A stretch of 64,000 bases of DNA from Aliidiomarina iranensis (GCF_003987135.1 NZ_PIPJ01000003.1:1-64000); one strand, 5' to 3'. Counted from the stretch's first letter, positions 18,772 through 28,581 are shown. Translations and numbers: made by a program. The notes: generated by a model from the letters alone, not told the origin.

Positions 18772-19788
18772 ATGCTAGAGCTTCTTGCTGAATATGGGGT
18801 TTTTCTATTAAAAACCGCCACAATTGTAATTGGTATCATGCTAATTCTGGGCATGATAATAAATGCTGCAACGCGGCAGAAGAGCAGTTCTGGAGAGCTG
18901 AAAATTCAGAATCTCAGTGAGGGCTTAAAAACGATTCGCGAGCAAATTAAAGCAGAAATGCTTAGCGATAAAGAACGCAAAAAAGCAAAAAAAGCAGCGA
19001 AGAAAGAAAAGGCTAAGGCTAAGGAACCTTCCGATAAGCGCGCCTTTATCATTGATTTTAATGGTTCTATGGATGCTCACGAAACCGAATCCCTGCGCCG
19101 TGAGGTTACGGCGATATTGGCTGTAGCTGATGCTAGCAAAGATGAAGTAATTCTTCGTTTAGAAAGCCCAGGCGGCGTTGTTCACGGGTATGGCTTAGCC
19201 GCCGCTCAACTGAAGCGCATACGCGATAAAGGCATAAAGCTCACCATCTCAGTAGACAAAGTGGCAGCGAGTGGTGGTTACATGATGGCTTGTATTGGTG
19301 ATCGTATTGTAGCCGCTCCTTTCGCGGTTGTAGGCTCGATAGGTGTACTGGCACAAATTCCAAATTTTCATCGGCTGCTAAAGAAAAATGATATTGATTT
19401 TGAGCAAATAACTGCTGGCGAATACAAACGCACACTTACCTTGTTTGGCGAAAATACGGATAAAGGGCGGAAGAAATTTAAAGATGATATCGAAGATATC
19501 CACGGCCTCTTCAAAGATTTCGTGAAAACTCATCGCAGCGCTTTAGATATCGATGCTGTGGCAACGGGTGAGGTGTGGTACGGGCAGGCGGCGCTTGAGC
19601 AAGGCCTTATTGATGAGATAAAAACCAGCGATGATTTATTGTTGGAAGCGAACGAGTACGCCCAGCTCTTTAAAGTAACCTACAAAGAGAAAGCAAAGCT
19701 TTCCGAGCGCTTCACACAAAGCGCACAGAGCGTAATTGATCGTTCTATAATGCAATGGGTGCAGCGCAGCAAGTTATGGCGCTGGTGA
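18772..19788 (+). CDS. sohB: SohB-type inner-membrane S49 peptidase
   Basis: A 338-residue S49 peptidase. It has an N-terminal membrane helix (about 10-32), a Lys-rich linker (KKAKKAAKKEKAKAK, about 66-80), then the protease domain with LRLESPGGVVHGYG, the nucleophile motif KVAASGGYMMA and the general-base lysine region RIVAAPFAVVGSIGV. E. coli SohB is a periplasm-facing paralogue of signal peptide peptidase SppA. The conserved end RSKLWRW region is typical of family members. It has AAGGG 7 bases upstream of the ATG and its own strong terminator. Confidence 0.93.
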   Translation: MLELLAEYGVFLLKTATIVIGIMLILGMIINAATRQKSSSGELKIQNLSEGLKTIREQIKAEMLSDKERKKAKKAAKKEKAKAKEPSDKRAFIIDFNGSMDAHETESLRREVTAILAVADASKDEVILRLESPGGVVHGYGLAAAQLKRIRDKGIKLTISVDKVAASGGYMMACIGDRIVAAPFAVVGSIGVLAQIPNFHRLLKKNDIDFEQITAGEYKRTLTLFGENTDKGRKKFKDDIEDIHGLFKDFVKTHRSALDIDAVATGEVWYGQAALEQGLIDEIKTSDDLLLEANEYAQLFKVTYKEKAKLSERFTQSAQSVIDRSIMQWVQRSKLWRW

Positions 19789-19841
19789 GGCTTAAATTTG
19801 CTCTCTAACGCATTGAATTTCGATTCCTTGCGCCTTAATAA

Positions 19842-19871
19842 AAAAAGCCCGGCAAATTTGCCGGGCTTTTT
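19842..19871 (+). terminator. Terminator after sohB
   Basis: A perfect 30-base palindrome, AAAAAGCCCGGCAAA (19842-19856) with its complement through 19871, ending in five T. It can work on both strands. Confidence 0.92.
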
Positions 19872-19968
19872 ATTTAGCTATATTTATTCACTTCTATTTG
19901 TACATGCAAGTACGCCCAGATTTCTTTGAAGTTTAAAATTTAAGTTTAACTAAATTGGCATAGCTTTA

Positions 19969-21291
19969 TTAAGTGCGATTATCATCATCGCCACCTTTCA
20001 AGCTACCATCTGGGTTTAAACCGGCATCAGGGTCGTTGTAGGTATCAATATCAAATTGATTCTCTGATTTACCCACTATCGTTGTCACCATCGCATCGCC
20101 TGTAATATTCACAGCGGTTCGGGTCATGTCGAGTAATCGATCAACACCGATAATTAAACCAATCGCTTCAACCGGAAGCCCCACCTGCTGCAATACCATA
20201 GCGAGCATGATTAAGCCTACGCCGGGCACGCCTGCGGTTCCAATCGATGCTAAGGTTGCCGTTAGGATAACCATCAAATATTGCTGCATGGTTAAATCGA
20301 TACCGTATAGCTGTGCAATAAATACCGTGGCAACACCTTGCATAATGGCAGTGCCATCCATGTTAATGGTTGCACCAAGCGGTACGGTAAAAGAAGCAAT
20401 TTTGCTATCTACGCCCAAACGCTTAGTGGTGGTGCGCAAGGTTACTGGAATGGCGGCATTACTGCTCGAGATACTGAAAGCAAAAATTTGGTTACTCAAC
20501 ATTTTGCGAATGAAGATAACGGGGCTCAAGCGCGTTACTGCACCTAATATCGCGGGGTACACCACGAAACCATGTACCAACAGGATAACTAGAACGGTTA
20601 TAAAGTAAACTGCCAAATCACCGAGTAAATCACCTAATCCTAAATCGGCAAAGGTGCGGGCCAACAGCGCAAAAACGCCGTAAGGCGCTACTTGCATAAG
20701 CATCATCACCAACTTCATGATCACTGAATTTACATCTTCAAAAAAGTTCTTTAAGCGATCACCCGGTTTGCCAACCAAAGCCATTGCAATACCGAATAAC
20801 AGTGCAAATACAATAATTTGCAACATGTTGCCCTCTGCTAGGGCGTTAATTGGATTACGCGGCACCATATCGATAAGAACATCTACAAAACTTGGCGCTT
20901 CTTGGGCTTCGAAAGTTACATCTTGTTCGGCCATTGAGCCGCCGCTACCAGGTTTCACAATCGATGCTACGGTGAGGGCAATACTCACAGCAATTCCCGT
21001 AGTGATGAGATAGAGAAGTAGGGCCTTACCGCCGATACGTCCAAGCTTGCTGGGATCGCTCATTGAGCAAGTGCCCACAACCAGAGAAACGAAAACCAGA
21101 GGAACAACGAGCATCATCAAGCTGGTAATGAAGAATTCGCCAACAAGGCGAAGAACCCCATCAACTACAACCAGCTTTAGCCAAGAATCTGCAGCGCCGC
21201 TGATTAGAGTGTTAAGAAGTAGGCCAAATAAAATACCAGCGAACATACCGATAACGATCTTACCGGTGAGGCCAATTTTTTTAGATTGCAT
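19969..21291 (-). CDS. Dicarboxylate/amino acid:cation symporter (DAACS family)
   Basis: A 440-residue member of the glutamate/dicarboxylate:Na+/H+ symporter family (GltP/GltT/DctA type) with eight predicted helices and two re-entrant loops. Signature stretches are SSSNAAIPVTLRTT (serine-rich HP1), MDGTAIMQGVATVFIAQ (the NMDGT motif) and LASIGTAGVPG (HP2). It imports glutamate, aspartate or C4-dicarboxylates; the substrate is undecided. The start at 21291 is preferred because AGGA lies 8 bases upstream and a terminator hairpin sits inside the longer open frame that runs to 21480. The acidic C-terminal tail is not conserved. Confidence 0.92.
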   Translation of the reverse strand: MQSKKIGLTGKIVIGMFAGILFGLLLNTLISGAADSWLKLVVVDGVLRLVGEFFITSLMMLVVPLVFVSLVVGTCSMSDPSKLGRIGGKALLLYLITTGIAVSIALTVASIVKPGSGGSMAEQDVTFEAQEAPSFVDVLIDMVPRNPINALAEGNMLQIIVFALLFGIAMALVGKPGDRLKNFFEDVNSVIMKLVMMLMQVAPYGVFALLARTFADLGLGDLLGDLAVYFITVLVILLVHGFVVYPAILGAVTRLSPVIFIRKMLSNQIFAFSISSSNAAIPVTLRTTTKRLGVDSKIASFTVPLGATINMDGTAIMQGVATVFIAQLYGIDLTMQQYLMVILTATLASIGTAGVPGVGLIMLAMVLQQVGLPVEAIGLIIGVDRLLDMTRTAVNITGDAMVTTIVGKSENQFDIDTYNDPDAGLNPDGSLKGGDDDNRT

Positions 21292-21374
21292 GGGAATATC
21301 CTGAAAGTTATTTTTATATTTGGTAAGCCTACCAGAGAAGCGCTTAATGCCAAAGTGTAGCGCGCTGAAAGGCC

Positions 21375-21404
21375 AAAAAAAGAGGAGCATTTGCTCCTCT
21401 TTTT
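21375..21404 (-). terminator. Terminator after the Yip1 gene
   Basis: A 13-bp stem (AAAAAGAGGAGCA at 21377-21389 and its complement at 21392-21404) with a two-base loop. On the minus strand it is followed by T and ends the Yip1 transcript; symmetric A/T flanks would also allow plus-strand use. Confidence 0.85.
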
Positions 21405-21495
21405 GCTTATTCCAAATTACAGTAGGAAATCCTGCTAAATTAAACAGAGCGTTGAACACGGCAGTAAGTAAATGCTGCAAAGAACGCCCAAGGAT

Positions 21496-22095
21496 TTAGC
21501 CTACAAATGTAGGGAAGTAGCCATTGGTCCAAACGATTGCTGTTCCGGCCATCAAAATAACCATTAATATTAAGCCTGCGGTAACCACCGAGCTAGCGTA
21601 AATAAAACCACGTTCTTCGGGGATGTGCATCAAGATCGGAACACCGGAATAAAGGAGATAAACCGAATACGCCACCCCGGCTAAAAACACCATAGAAACA
21701 AACCAAAGCTCAGGGTAAAATGCCGCCACGCCCGACATGAGAACAGGCGTTGAAGTATAAGCCGCGAGCTCCAAAGATTGGGTTAGTGTGGGGCTAGCAC
21801 CAAAGGTTTTTGCCATCCAATGAATTAGGTAAGATAGCGCAAACACACCACCAATGATGCCGATGTACATGGCGATTGCCATGGCAACTGCGCTATTTTG
21901 TGTTAAGTAAATACTTTCCCGTGCACCGATGCTCCAGCCGAGATGAGCCGAGGCATAATAGGCAACACAACATGGGATAAGTGCAACAAATAGAATATGT
22001 GAGAGCGAGAAGCGCAAACTCTCGTGGCGTTGGTCGATTGTTTTCCATTCTTCTACTGGATGAGCGTAGAGACCCCAGATATGATTTAATATCAT
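21496..22095 (-). CDS. Yip1-family membrane protein
   Basis: A 199-residue protein with about five membrane segments and the start MILNHIWGLYAHPVEEWKTI, characteristic of the bacterial Yip1 domain family. Role unknown; eukaryotic Yip1 proteins act in membrane traffic, which does not transfer to bacteria. The ATG at 22095 is selected because AAGGAGAAAG lies just upstream; the open frame extends 21 residues further but that part lacks a start signal and is not family-like. It is a single-gene unit, divergent from miaE. Confidence 0.82.
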   Translation of the reverse strand: MILNHIWGLYAHPVEEWKTIDQRHESLRFSLSHILFVALIPCCVAYYASAHLGWSIGARESIYLTQNSAVAMAIAMYIGIIGGVFALSYLIHWMAKTFGASPTLTQSLELAAYTSTPVLMSGVAAFYPELWFVSMVFLAGVAYSVYLLYSGVPILMHIPEERGFIYASSVVTAGLILMVILMAGTAIVWTNGYFPTFVG

Positions 22096-22243
22096 TTTTC
22101 TTTCTCCTTGGGAGCCTTGGCTCCGGATGTCTGCAAAACCACAATGGTTATGCTGCATTATACGTACGGAGTTCGTATTTAAATCAAGAATGAAAGGTTC
22201 TGAGTAAAATCTGCTCAGATTCTTTTGTTATAAAGTAGTTAGC

Positions 22244-23044
22244 GTGGTGCCCGTGAATTTATTAAACAATTATCAGGGTTTGTTAAATCCGATAAACAAT
22301 TTTTTGCTCTGTAAAACGCCTGATTTGTGGATTGAGCAAGCTTCAGATCCATGTAATCTTTCGCTACTTCTCACCGATCATCTGCATTGTGAGCTGAAAG
22401 CCGCGCAAAGTGCCGGTTTGTTATTACGCCGCTATGTTGTTGATGAGGCCACCGCGCAACAGATTTTGCAATGGCTAGAGCCTTATGAAACTCGAGTTTA
22501 TCGGGGGCATTTGTTGGCTACCGAAAACGAGACAAATACGCAACTTTCAGGAAAAAATAAACAGGCACCAAAACTTGAGTTAGCGCAAAGTGAGCCTTGG
22601 CAAGATGAGTTATTGAGTAAAATGGTGCTGTTGATGAAAGAAGAGCTCCATCATTTCGACCAAGTGTTCACTATTATGGAAGCGAATAATATTGAATTGC
22701 AGCCAACCACTGCTGCGCGCTATGCGGCGGGTATGCTGCGCCACATTCGAGGTTCAGAAGTGGGTGGTTTAGTGGATAAACTGATCATTGGGGGCATTAT
22801 TGAAGCGCGTTCATGTGAACGTTTCGCGGCGCTTGTGCCGCATCTCCCAGAATCAGTAGCGCGTTTTTATGTATCATTGCTACGCTCAGAGGCGCGGCAC
22901 TTTGAAGATTACTTAAGCTTGGCCGAATTGGTAGCGGGCGAGGAGGATATCGCACCGCGGGTGCAGATGTTCTTGGGTATAGAGCAAAACCTAATTGAAA
23001 GCCCTGATAAAGTGCTACGTTTTCATAGCGGCCCAGTGGCCTAG
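22244..23044 (+). CDS. miaE: tRNA-(ms2io6A37) hydroxylase MiaE
   Basis: A 266-residue ferritin-like di-iron monooxygenase. MiaE hydroxylates the isopentenyl side chain of ms2i6A at position 37 of tRNAs reading U-starting codons. The two EXXH-type iron motifs are visible: DHLHCELKAAQ with KEELHHFDQV, and EARSCERF with RSEARHFEDY. The start is a GTG at 22244 (GTG at 22247 is also in frame); no ATG is available near the conserved N-terminus. It is found in facultative and aerobic gammaproteobacteria and needs MiaA/MiaB, not seen here. Confidence 0.93.
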   Translation: MVPVNLLNNYQGLLNPINNFLLCKTPDLWIEQASDPCNLSLLLTDHLHCELKAAQSAGLLLRRYVVDEATAQQILQWLEPYETRVYRGHLLATENETNTQLSGKNKQAPKLELAQSEPWQDELLSKMVLLMKEELHHFDQVFTIMEANNIELQPTTAARYAAGMLRHIRGSEVGGLVDKLIIGGIIEARSCERFAALVPHLPESVARFYVSLLRSEARHFEDYLSLAELVAGEEDIAPRVQMFLGIEQNLIESPDKVLRFHSGPVA

Positions 23045-23158
23045 TATTACTCATCCGGCTTTTGCTATTTGAACAGAAGCAAAAGCAACGAAGCATTACT
23101 GTTTTGGAGCACAATAGCGTGTGAAGGGGCGTTGTTGTTGCTCTTTTACGCTGAGATG

Positions 23159-23902
23159 TTAATTCGGGGCTGCTGCTAAAGGTTGGCTTTTTAGTTCGAA
23201 GTGTTCAGCGTCGATTTCCAGTATAGAGCCTTGCTCATACCAATCGCCCAGCACAATCCGTGTTTTTAAGCTGTTATTTACCATGTGCTGATGGATGTTG
23301 GGCTGGTGTGTGTGGCCGTGAATCATCAAATCAGCAGATGCCTCAGCAAGAACTTGGCCTACGGCTTTGTCTTTAGCGTCGTATTTCGCTAACTCCTCAG
23401 CGCTTAAAACCTTATTCCCCGCACTAGTATCACGCAGCTTTTCGGCTAACCAGCGCCGCCATGCCAGAGGCATATTTCGGGCTACAGCCAACAGCCATGG
23501 GTGGCGGATGATTTTCCGGAAGCGTTGATAGCCGACATCATCAGTGCACAAAGTATCGCCATGCAAAATCACTGTTCTGCGGCCGTATAAATCGATAACC
23601 GAAGGCTCAGGTAAAATAATCACACCGGTTTTTTCAGCAAATTGCTCGCCAATCAAAAAATCTCTATTGCCATGAATAAAGTAGCAGGGCACACCGCTAT
23701 CGGTGAGCGCTTTTAACTCGGTTTGAATTTGGCGATGAAAACTATTGTCATCATCATCGCCAATCCAGTACTCGACCAAATCACCTAGGATATACACCGC
23801 GTCACTTTCACGCGCTTCAGAGCGTAAAAACTGGATGAACAGCCCAGTGATATCCGGACGTTCAGCGCTTAGGTGTAAATCGGAGATGAATCGTGTTGTC
23901 AT
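23159..23902 (-). CDS. lpxH: UDP-2,3-diacylglucosamine diphosphatase LpxH
   Basis: A 247-residue metallophosphoesterase of lipid A synthesis that hydrolyses UDP-2,3-diacylglucosamine to lipid X and UMP. All metal-binding motifs are present: SDLHLS, GDLVEYWIGDD, HGNRDFLIG, LHGDTLCTDD and HGHTHQP. It acts at the inner face of the cytoplasmic membrane. It lies 6 bases after ppiB on the same strand, the common ppiB-lpxH pair in gammaproteobacteria. Confidence 0.96.
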   Translation of the reverse strand: MTTRFISDLHLSAERPDITGLFIQFLRSEARESDAVYILGDLVEYWIGDDDDNSFHRQIQTELKALTDSGVPCYFIHGNRDFLIGEQFAEKTGVIILPEPSVIDLYGRRTVILHGDTLCTDDVGYQRFRKIIRHPWLLAVARNMPLAWRRWLAEKLRDTSAGNKVLSAEELAKYDAKDKAVGQVLAEASADLMIHGHTHQPNIHQHMVNNSLKTRIVLGDWYEQGSILEIDAEHFELKSQPLAAAPN

Positions 23903-23908
23903 CGATAT

Positions 23909-24406
23909 CTATTTATTAAGCGTGGTTTTGGTGATGATAACATCTTCAACAGGCACATCTTGGTGGAAGCCCGCTGAACCTGTTTTTACCACACGAATGG
24001 CGTCAACCACATCAAGCCCTGATGTTACTTCGCCGAACACACAATAGCCCCAACCATATGGATTTTCGCCCGTAAAATCTAAACCGCTGTTATCACGAAC
24101 GTTAATGAAAAACTGCGCAGTTGCCGAATGTGGATCATTGGTACGAGCCATAGCAATGGTGCCGCGCTTATTGCTCACGCCGTTATTGGCTTCATTTTTA
24201 ATCGGTGCCTTCACTTCTTTTTGATTCATGCCGGGTTCGAAACCGCCACCTTGAATCATAAAGCCATCAATCACGCGGTGAAAAATAGTATTCGCATAGA
24301 AATCATCTTCAACGTAGGAAACGAAATTCGCTACGGTTTCCGGTGCTTTATCGGCGAATAAGGTAATTTCAATATCGCCCATTGTGGTATGTAGAGTTAC
24401 GTTCAT
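23909..24406 (-). CDS. ppiB: Peptidyl-prolyl cis-trans isomerase B (cyclophilin)
   Basis: A 165-residue cytoplasmic cyclophilin that speeds proline isomerisation during folding. Active-site blocks are intact: [32 protein letters not shown] and [15 protein letters not shown]. The ATG at 24406 gives the family N-terminus [14 protein letters not shown]; a TTG four codons upstream is possible but unlikely. It heads the ppiB-lpxH unit. Confidence 0.95.
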   Translation of the reverse strand: MNVTLHTTMGDIEITLFADKAPETVANFVSYVEDDFYANTIFHRVIDGFMIQGGGFEPGMNQKEVKAPIKNEANNGVSNKRGTIAMARTNDPHSATAQFFINVRDNSGLDFTGENPYGWGYCVFGEVTSGLDVVDAIRVVKTGSAGFHQDVPVEDVIITKTTLNK

Positions 24407-24518
24407 GATCTTTTCCAATGTTATCGATGAATTGAGCCGCCGTGGCGGCTACATGAAAGGTGCCTATTGTAACGGAAATTCTCAGGCAGCGGAAATTAGC
24501 CAATAAAAAACGCCGTAT

Positions 24519-24572
24519 CATAGCCAGTGCACAGAACATAGCCAACGCGCAGAACATAGCCAGCGCGCACTA
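24519..24572. repeat. Three tandem 18-bp repeats
   Basis: Three adjacent copies of an 18-base unit (24519-24536, 24537-24554, 24555-24572), each starting CATAGCCA and differing at a few positions. They sit in the ppiB/LOG intergenic gap, ending one base before the stop codon of the LOG-family gene. No function is evident. Confidence 0.85.
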
Positions 24573-24573
24573 C

Positions 24574-25380
24574 TTAATCAGTTTTCCGCTGAGTTGCCTT
24601 TTCTGAGGGAACGAGAGTTTCATTTTTTAACCTTAAAAGAATTGGCTGTATCTCTTGCCATGCTTCCTCTACCGAATCAACAAGATGATAGAGTGCTAAA
24701 TCTTCCGGGTCGATTAGGTTATGGGCAGCAAGTAATTCAAGATTTATCAGCCCGTTCCAGAATGTTTTGCCATATAGGAAAACTGGAATTCTCGGCATCT
24801 TACCCGTTTGAATCAAAGTAAGGGTTTCAAATAGCTCATCGAGCGTGCCGAAGCCCCCTGGAAACACAATTAACGCTTGAGCACGTTTTAAAAAGTGCAT
24901 TTTGCGCAGGGCGAAATATTGAAAGTTAATGCTGTGTTTAGCGGCGATAAAAGGGTTTAGGCGCTGCTCGTGGGGCAATGCGATGTTCAGGCCGATACTT
25001 GCATGGCCAGCTTCATTTGCACCTCGGCTCCCAGCTTCCATTATTCCCGGGCCTCCACCTGTGATCAGGCGAGTTTGGCTTAAACCCTCGGCCTCGATGT
25101 ACTGGCCTATGCGAAAAGCGAGTTGCCGCGCTTGTTGATAAAAATGAGCGAGCGATTCACATGGATTTTGCTGCGGCACCTTTTCTGGAGCAGGAATCCG
25201 TGCGCTACCAAATATAGAAATAGTATGGAGAACATCTTCACCGTTAAAGGTTTCTTCCGCCAACATCCATTCGTTCGCTAAATGCGCTGCGCGTTGCATT
25301 TCAGTATTTTGCGTATCTTCAGCAATTGATAATTCGGGTTCGTTAACCTCTTTTAGGCCGCCAAATTCACTGTTCGTCAT
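24574..25380 (-). CDS. LOG-family (TIGR00730) nucleotide-hydrolase-like protein
   Basis: A 268-residue Rossmann-fold protein of the family once mislabelled lysine decarboxylase. It carries GGGPGIMEAGSRGA and PGGFGTLDELFE, the variant of the PGGxGTxxE motif that forms the nucleotide monophosphate site. Characterised members cleave the N-glycosidic bond of nucleoside monophosphates (LOG cytokinin activation, PpnN). The N-terminal 80 residues, rich in acidic residues, are extra to the core. No start problem; the gene stands alone, divergent from cysS. Confidence 0.85.
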   Translation of the reverse strand: MTNSEFGGLKEVNEPELSIAEDTQNTEMQRAAHLANEWMLAEETFNGEDVLHTISIFGSARIPAPEKVPQQNPCESLAHFYQQARQLAFRIGQYIEAEGLSQTRLITGGGPGIMEAGSRGANEAGHASIGLNIALPHEQRLNPFIAAKHSINFQYFALRKMHFLKRAQALIVFPGGFGTLDELFETLTLIQTGKMPRIPVFLYGKTFWNGLINLELLAAHNLIDPEDLALYHLVDSVEEAWQEIQPILLRLKNETLVPSEKATQRKTD

Positions 25381-25506
25381 GTATGGGTCCTTTTCAACTG
25401 TGCGTAATTCTGTGCTGAAACTCCGGTGTGATACTGGTAGTATAAAGCCTTTCTATACAGCCTTACGACTATCCGTAACGTTAAAATCACTGCGAGAGTT
25501 TAAATA

Positions 25507-26889
25507 ATGCTAAAGCTTTATAATTCCCTAACCCAAACCAAAGAAGAATTTAAACCAATTCAAGCGGGTGAAGTGAAGCTCTACGTGTGCGGCGTTACCA
25601 TTTATGATTTGTGCCACATCGGCCATGCGCGCACGTACGTGGCATTTGATGTGATAGTGCGTTACCTACGGTATTTAGGCTACAAGGTAACCTTTGTGCG
25701 CAATGTTACGGATGTCGACGATAAAATTATACGGCGCGCAGCAGAAAATAACGAAAGTATTGATGCTATAACCGAGCGTTTCTTGGGCTACATGCATGAC
25801 GATTTTAAAGCTCTTAATTTATTAGAGCCGGATATCGAGCCGCGCGTTACCACCCATATGCAAGAAATCATTGATTTGGTCGGTCAGTTGATTGAGAAAA
25901 AACACGCTTACGTAGCCTCTTCGGGTGATGTGTTGTTCGATGTTTCTAGCTTTCCAGAATATGGCCGTTTGAGTGGGCAAAACTTGGAGCAGTTACAAGC
26001 CGGCGCGCGAGTGGCCGTAACCGAAGGTAAACAAGATCAAATGGATTTTGTACTTTGGAAACGAGCGAAAGCTGGTGAACCGAGTTGGGAATCGCCGTGG
26101 GGGCCAGGGCGTCCGGGCTGGCACATTGAGTGTTCGGCCATGAATGGTAAGCATCTCGGTAAACACTTCGATATTCATGGTGGGGGCTCTGATTTGATGT
26201 TCCCACACCACGAAAATGAAATTGCGCAGTCGTGCTGTGCTCACGATACACCTTATGTGAATTACTGGATGCATACGGGTATGGTGCAAGTGAACCAAGA
26301 AAAGATGTCGAAATCATTAGGGAATTTTTTCACTATACGTGATGTGTTGGCCAGTTATAGTGCTGAAACCGTTCGGTTTTTCTTGTTATCGGGGCATTAC
26401 CGTAGCCAATTGAATTATTCAGAGGCGCACCTAAATCAAGCGCATGCGAGCTTGGAACGAATTTATACCGCCATGCGAGGATTAACCCCAGAAGCAGCTT
26501 CTGATGCCGTGCGCTCCGGCTACGAGGCGCGTATACGTGAAGCATTGAACGATGATTTTAATGTGCCGGAAGCGATGTCTGTGGTGTTTGATATTACCCG
26601 CGAAATAAACCGTCAGCGCCAAGATAATAAACCGTTAGCTTGTGAATTAGTGTTTTTGCTGCGGGAGTACGGTGCGATTTTGGGCATTTTGCAGCAAGCG
26701 CCGGATGAATTTTTAAAAGGTGCTGAGAGTGATTCGGAAATTGCTAAGATTGAAGGTTTGATCGAACAACGCAATGTTGCTCGTAAAGCTAAAGACTGGG
26801 CAGGTGCTGATGCCGCTCGCGATGAATTGCAAGCGATGGGAGTTGTCCTCGAAGATACGGCCGATGGCACACTCTGGCGGCGTCAATGA
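25507..26889 (+). CDS. cysS: Cysteinyl-tRNA synthetase
   Basis: A 460-residue class I aminoacyl-tRNA synthetase charging tRNA-Cys. It has the HIGH motif (CHIGHART), the KMSKS motif ([10 protein letters not shown]), and the zinc ligands that recognise cysteine: Cys in [15 protein letters not shown], and the His/Glu of [11 protein letters not shown]. The C-terminal helical bundle (DALR-type) completes the usual length. Monocistronic, divergent from the LOG gene with a 126-base gap that must hold both promoters. Confidence 0.98.
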   Translation: MLKLYNSLTQTKEEFKPIQAGEVKLYVCGVTIYDLCHIGHARTYVAFDVIVRYLRYLGYKVTFVRNVTDVDDKIIRRAAENNESIDAITERFLGYMHDDFKALNLLEPDIEPRVTTHMQEIIDLVGQLIEKKHAYVASSGDVLFDVSSFPEYGRLSGQNLEQLQAGARVAVTEGKQDQMDFVLWKRAKAGEPSWESPWGPGRPGWHIECSAMNGKHLGKHFDIHGGGSDLMFPHHENEIAQSCCAHDTPYVNYWMHTGMVQVNQEKMSKSLGNFFTIRDVLASYSAETVRFFLLSGHYRSQLNYSEAHLNQAHASLERIYTAMRGLTPEAASDAVRSGYEARIREALNDDFNVPEAMSVVFDITREINRQRQDNKPLACELVFLLREYGAILGILQQAPDEFLKGAESDSEIAKIEGLIEQRNVARKAKDWAGADAARDELQAMGVVLEDTADGTLWRRQ

Positions 26890-26948
26890 GGTAGTGGCGA
26901 GCTTTCATAGTTAAACCTTAGGCCCGAATAAAAAGGGGAAATAGATTT

Positions 26949-28496
26949 ATGGCGACACCGAAATTAAATTTTGTAACATCACCGAATGAATTGGCAAATG
27001 CAGCTTGTGATGCACTTGTTGTACTCAGCCACGACATTGCCCACATACCGCGGCCATACAGCGAAGCTGTGCAGGGCTTGCAACAAGTAGATGCGCAAGC
27101 GATGCATAAAACCGCAATTGTTCGTTGCGAAGAAGCACCAGGTAAGCGCTTAGTGCTGGCGCCCACTGGGCGTTTGGATCGCGATTACGATGATGTGCGC
27201 CGGTTTTTTGATGCGGCTCGGAACGCCGCCATCTTGTTGCGCGATTCGGGCGCTATTGCACCCGCGCTGTGGATTCCGGAAATGCCAACGGGTGAAAGCT
27301 TTGAGAAAGCTGTTGAAGCAGCCTGGTTTGGCTTTTGCCAGGGTTTATATGAGCCCTTAGAGGCTCGGGAGCATTTTGGAGAGAGTGTTGAACCGATAAA
27401 CGCGGTTACGTTGATTGCAGAGCATGCACAAAGTGCAGAAAGTGCAGAATGGCTTCACGCGGTTGAAGAGGGGCGCCGAGTAGCCCGAGATTTATGCGGC
27501 ACTGAGCCGGAACGCATGGCGCCAATGAAGTTTGCTGAATACTGCCAACACGCGTTCGCAGGCACCGCAATTAAAGTTCAAATTATCGATGATAAGCCAG
27601 AGCTTGAGCATGAATATCCTTTACTTGCAGCTGTGGGCCGTGCTTCATTCGGAACTAGCCAACGCCCTTGCGTGATTCGTTTAGAATATTCTCCGGAAGG
27701 AGATGTGAATCAAACTCTTATGATGGTGGGTAAGGGAATTACTTATGATACGGGTGGCGCCGATTTAAAAACCGGTGGCCATATGGCAGGCATGAGCCGA
27801 GATAAAGGCGGCGCGGCTGGTGTGGCTGGTTTTCTGAAAGCTGTGGCAGGTGTTAAACCTCAGGGCTTAAAAGTAATCGCCGAGCTCGCTGTAGTGCGCA
27901 ATAACATCGATGCTCTGGCTTTCGTAGCTGATGAAATTATAACCGGCCGTTCTGGCAAACGAGTTCGAATTGGCAACACCGATGCCGAAGGTCGATTAGT
28001 GATGGCTGATTGTTTAGCCCATCTTACCGAGCTTGCGGAAAACGAAATCAATCCAAGTTTGTATACCGTAGCAACTTTAACTGGCCACGCTGCGCTGGCA
28101 AAAGGACCGTATTCGGCCTTTGTACCGAATGGGCCGGCAGTAAAAAGTGGTTTAGCCCATGATTTGCTTTTGGCGAGTGAAACTTGGTCGGATCCGGCAG
28201 AGCTATCGCCAAGTCGGCGCGAAGATTTTGATTTTGTGCGTGGCCGCACTAAAGCTGATGATTTGTTATCATCAAACAATGGGCCATCAGCAACGACCAA
28301 GCGTGGGCATCAGTTCCCAATGGCATTTTTAGCTGAAGTAGCAGGTTTAGAAAAACACGGAAATAACAGTGAAAGACCATTACCGTATATTCATGTTGAT
28401 ATTGCGGGTAGTGGTGTTGAGGGTGGTGATTGGCAGCACGGTAAACCAACAGCTACACCGGTATTAACCTTTGCTGGTAAGTTTTTGCGAAACTAA
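26949..28496 (+). CDS. M17-family leucyl aminopeptidase-like protein
   Basis: A 515-residue cytosolic M17 metallopeptidase. The two-metal site is recognisable: GKGITYDTGG (Lys and Asp), RDKGGAAG (Asp) and NTDAEGRL (Asp, Glu and catalytic Arg). The usual MKxDM segment is MSRDKGG, and the N-terminal domain differs from E. coli PepA, so this is a divergent clade distinct from the housekeeping PepA. It should release N-terminal residues from peptides. It lies 59 bases after cysS on the same strand and may share its transcript; a convergent terminator follows. Confidence 0.87.
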   Translation: MATPKLNFVTSPNELANAACDALVVLSHDIAHIPRPYSEAVQGLQQVDAQAMHKTAIVRCEEAPGKRLVLAPTGRLDRDYDDVRRFFDAARNAAILLRDSGAIAPALWIPEMPTGESFEKAVEAAWFGFCQGLYEPLEAREHFGESVEPINAVTLIAEHAQSAESAEWLHAVEEGRRVARDLCGTEPERMAPMKFAEYCQHAFAGTAIKVQIIDDKPELEHEYPLLAAVGRASFGTSQRPCVIRLEYSPEGDVNQTLMMVGKGITYDTGGADLKTGGHMAGMSRDKGGAAGVAGFLKAVAGVKPQGLKVIAELAVVRNNIDALAFVADEIITGRSGKRVRIGNTDAEGRLVMADCLAHLTELAENEINPSLYTVATLTGHAALAKGPYSAFVPNGPAVKSGLAHDLLLASETWSDPAELSPSRREDFDFVRGRTKADDLLSSNNGPSATTKRGHQFPMAFLAEVAGLEKHGNNSERPLPYIHVDIAGSGVEGGDWQHGKPTATPVLTFAGKFLRN

Positions 28497-28522
28497 TCTA
28501 CGCATTACTTAACTTGTTGAAT

Positions 28523-28553
28523 AAAAGCGGTGTGCAATATCACACCGCCTTTT
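28523..28553. terminator. Bidirectional terminator between convergent genes
   Basis: GCGGTGTG (28527-28534) pairs with CACACCGC (28541-28548), with A-rich left and T-rich right flanks. It serves the M17 gene on the plus strand and can serve the thioesterase gene on the minus strand. Confidence 0.88.
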
Positions 28554-28581
28554 AATATCTAAAGTTTGCTCTTGCCTAAGT

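Noticed and set aside
20126-20608. 160-codon plus-strand frame inside the symporter gene
   Set aside because: Shadow of a long hydrophobic gene; Met/Ser/Thr-rich and without a family signature.
24519-24572. CRISPR array
   Set aside because: The units are directly adjacent without spacers and number only three.
27860-28300. 146-codon minus-strand frame in the M17 peptidase gene
   Set aside because: Antisense shadow, Ser/Arg-rich composition, no ribosome site.
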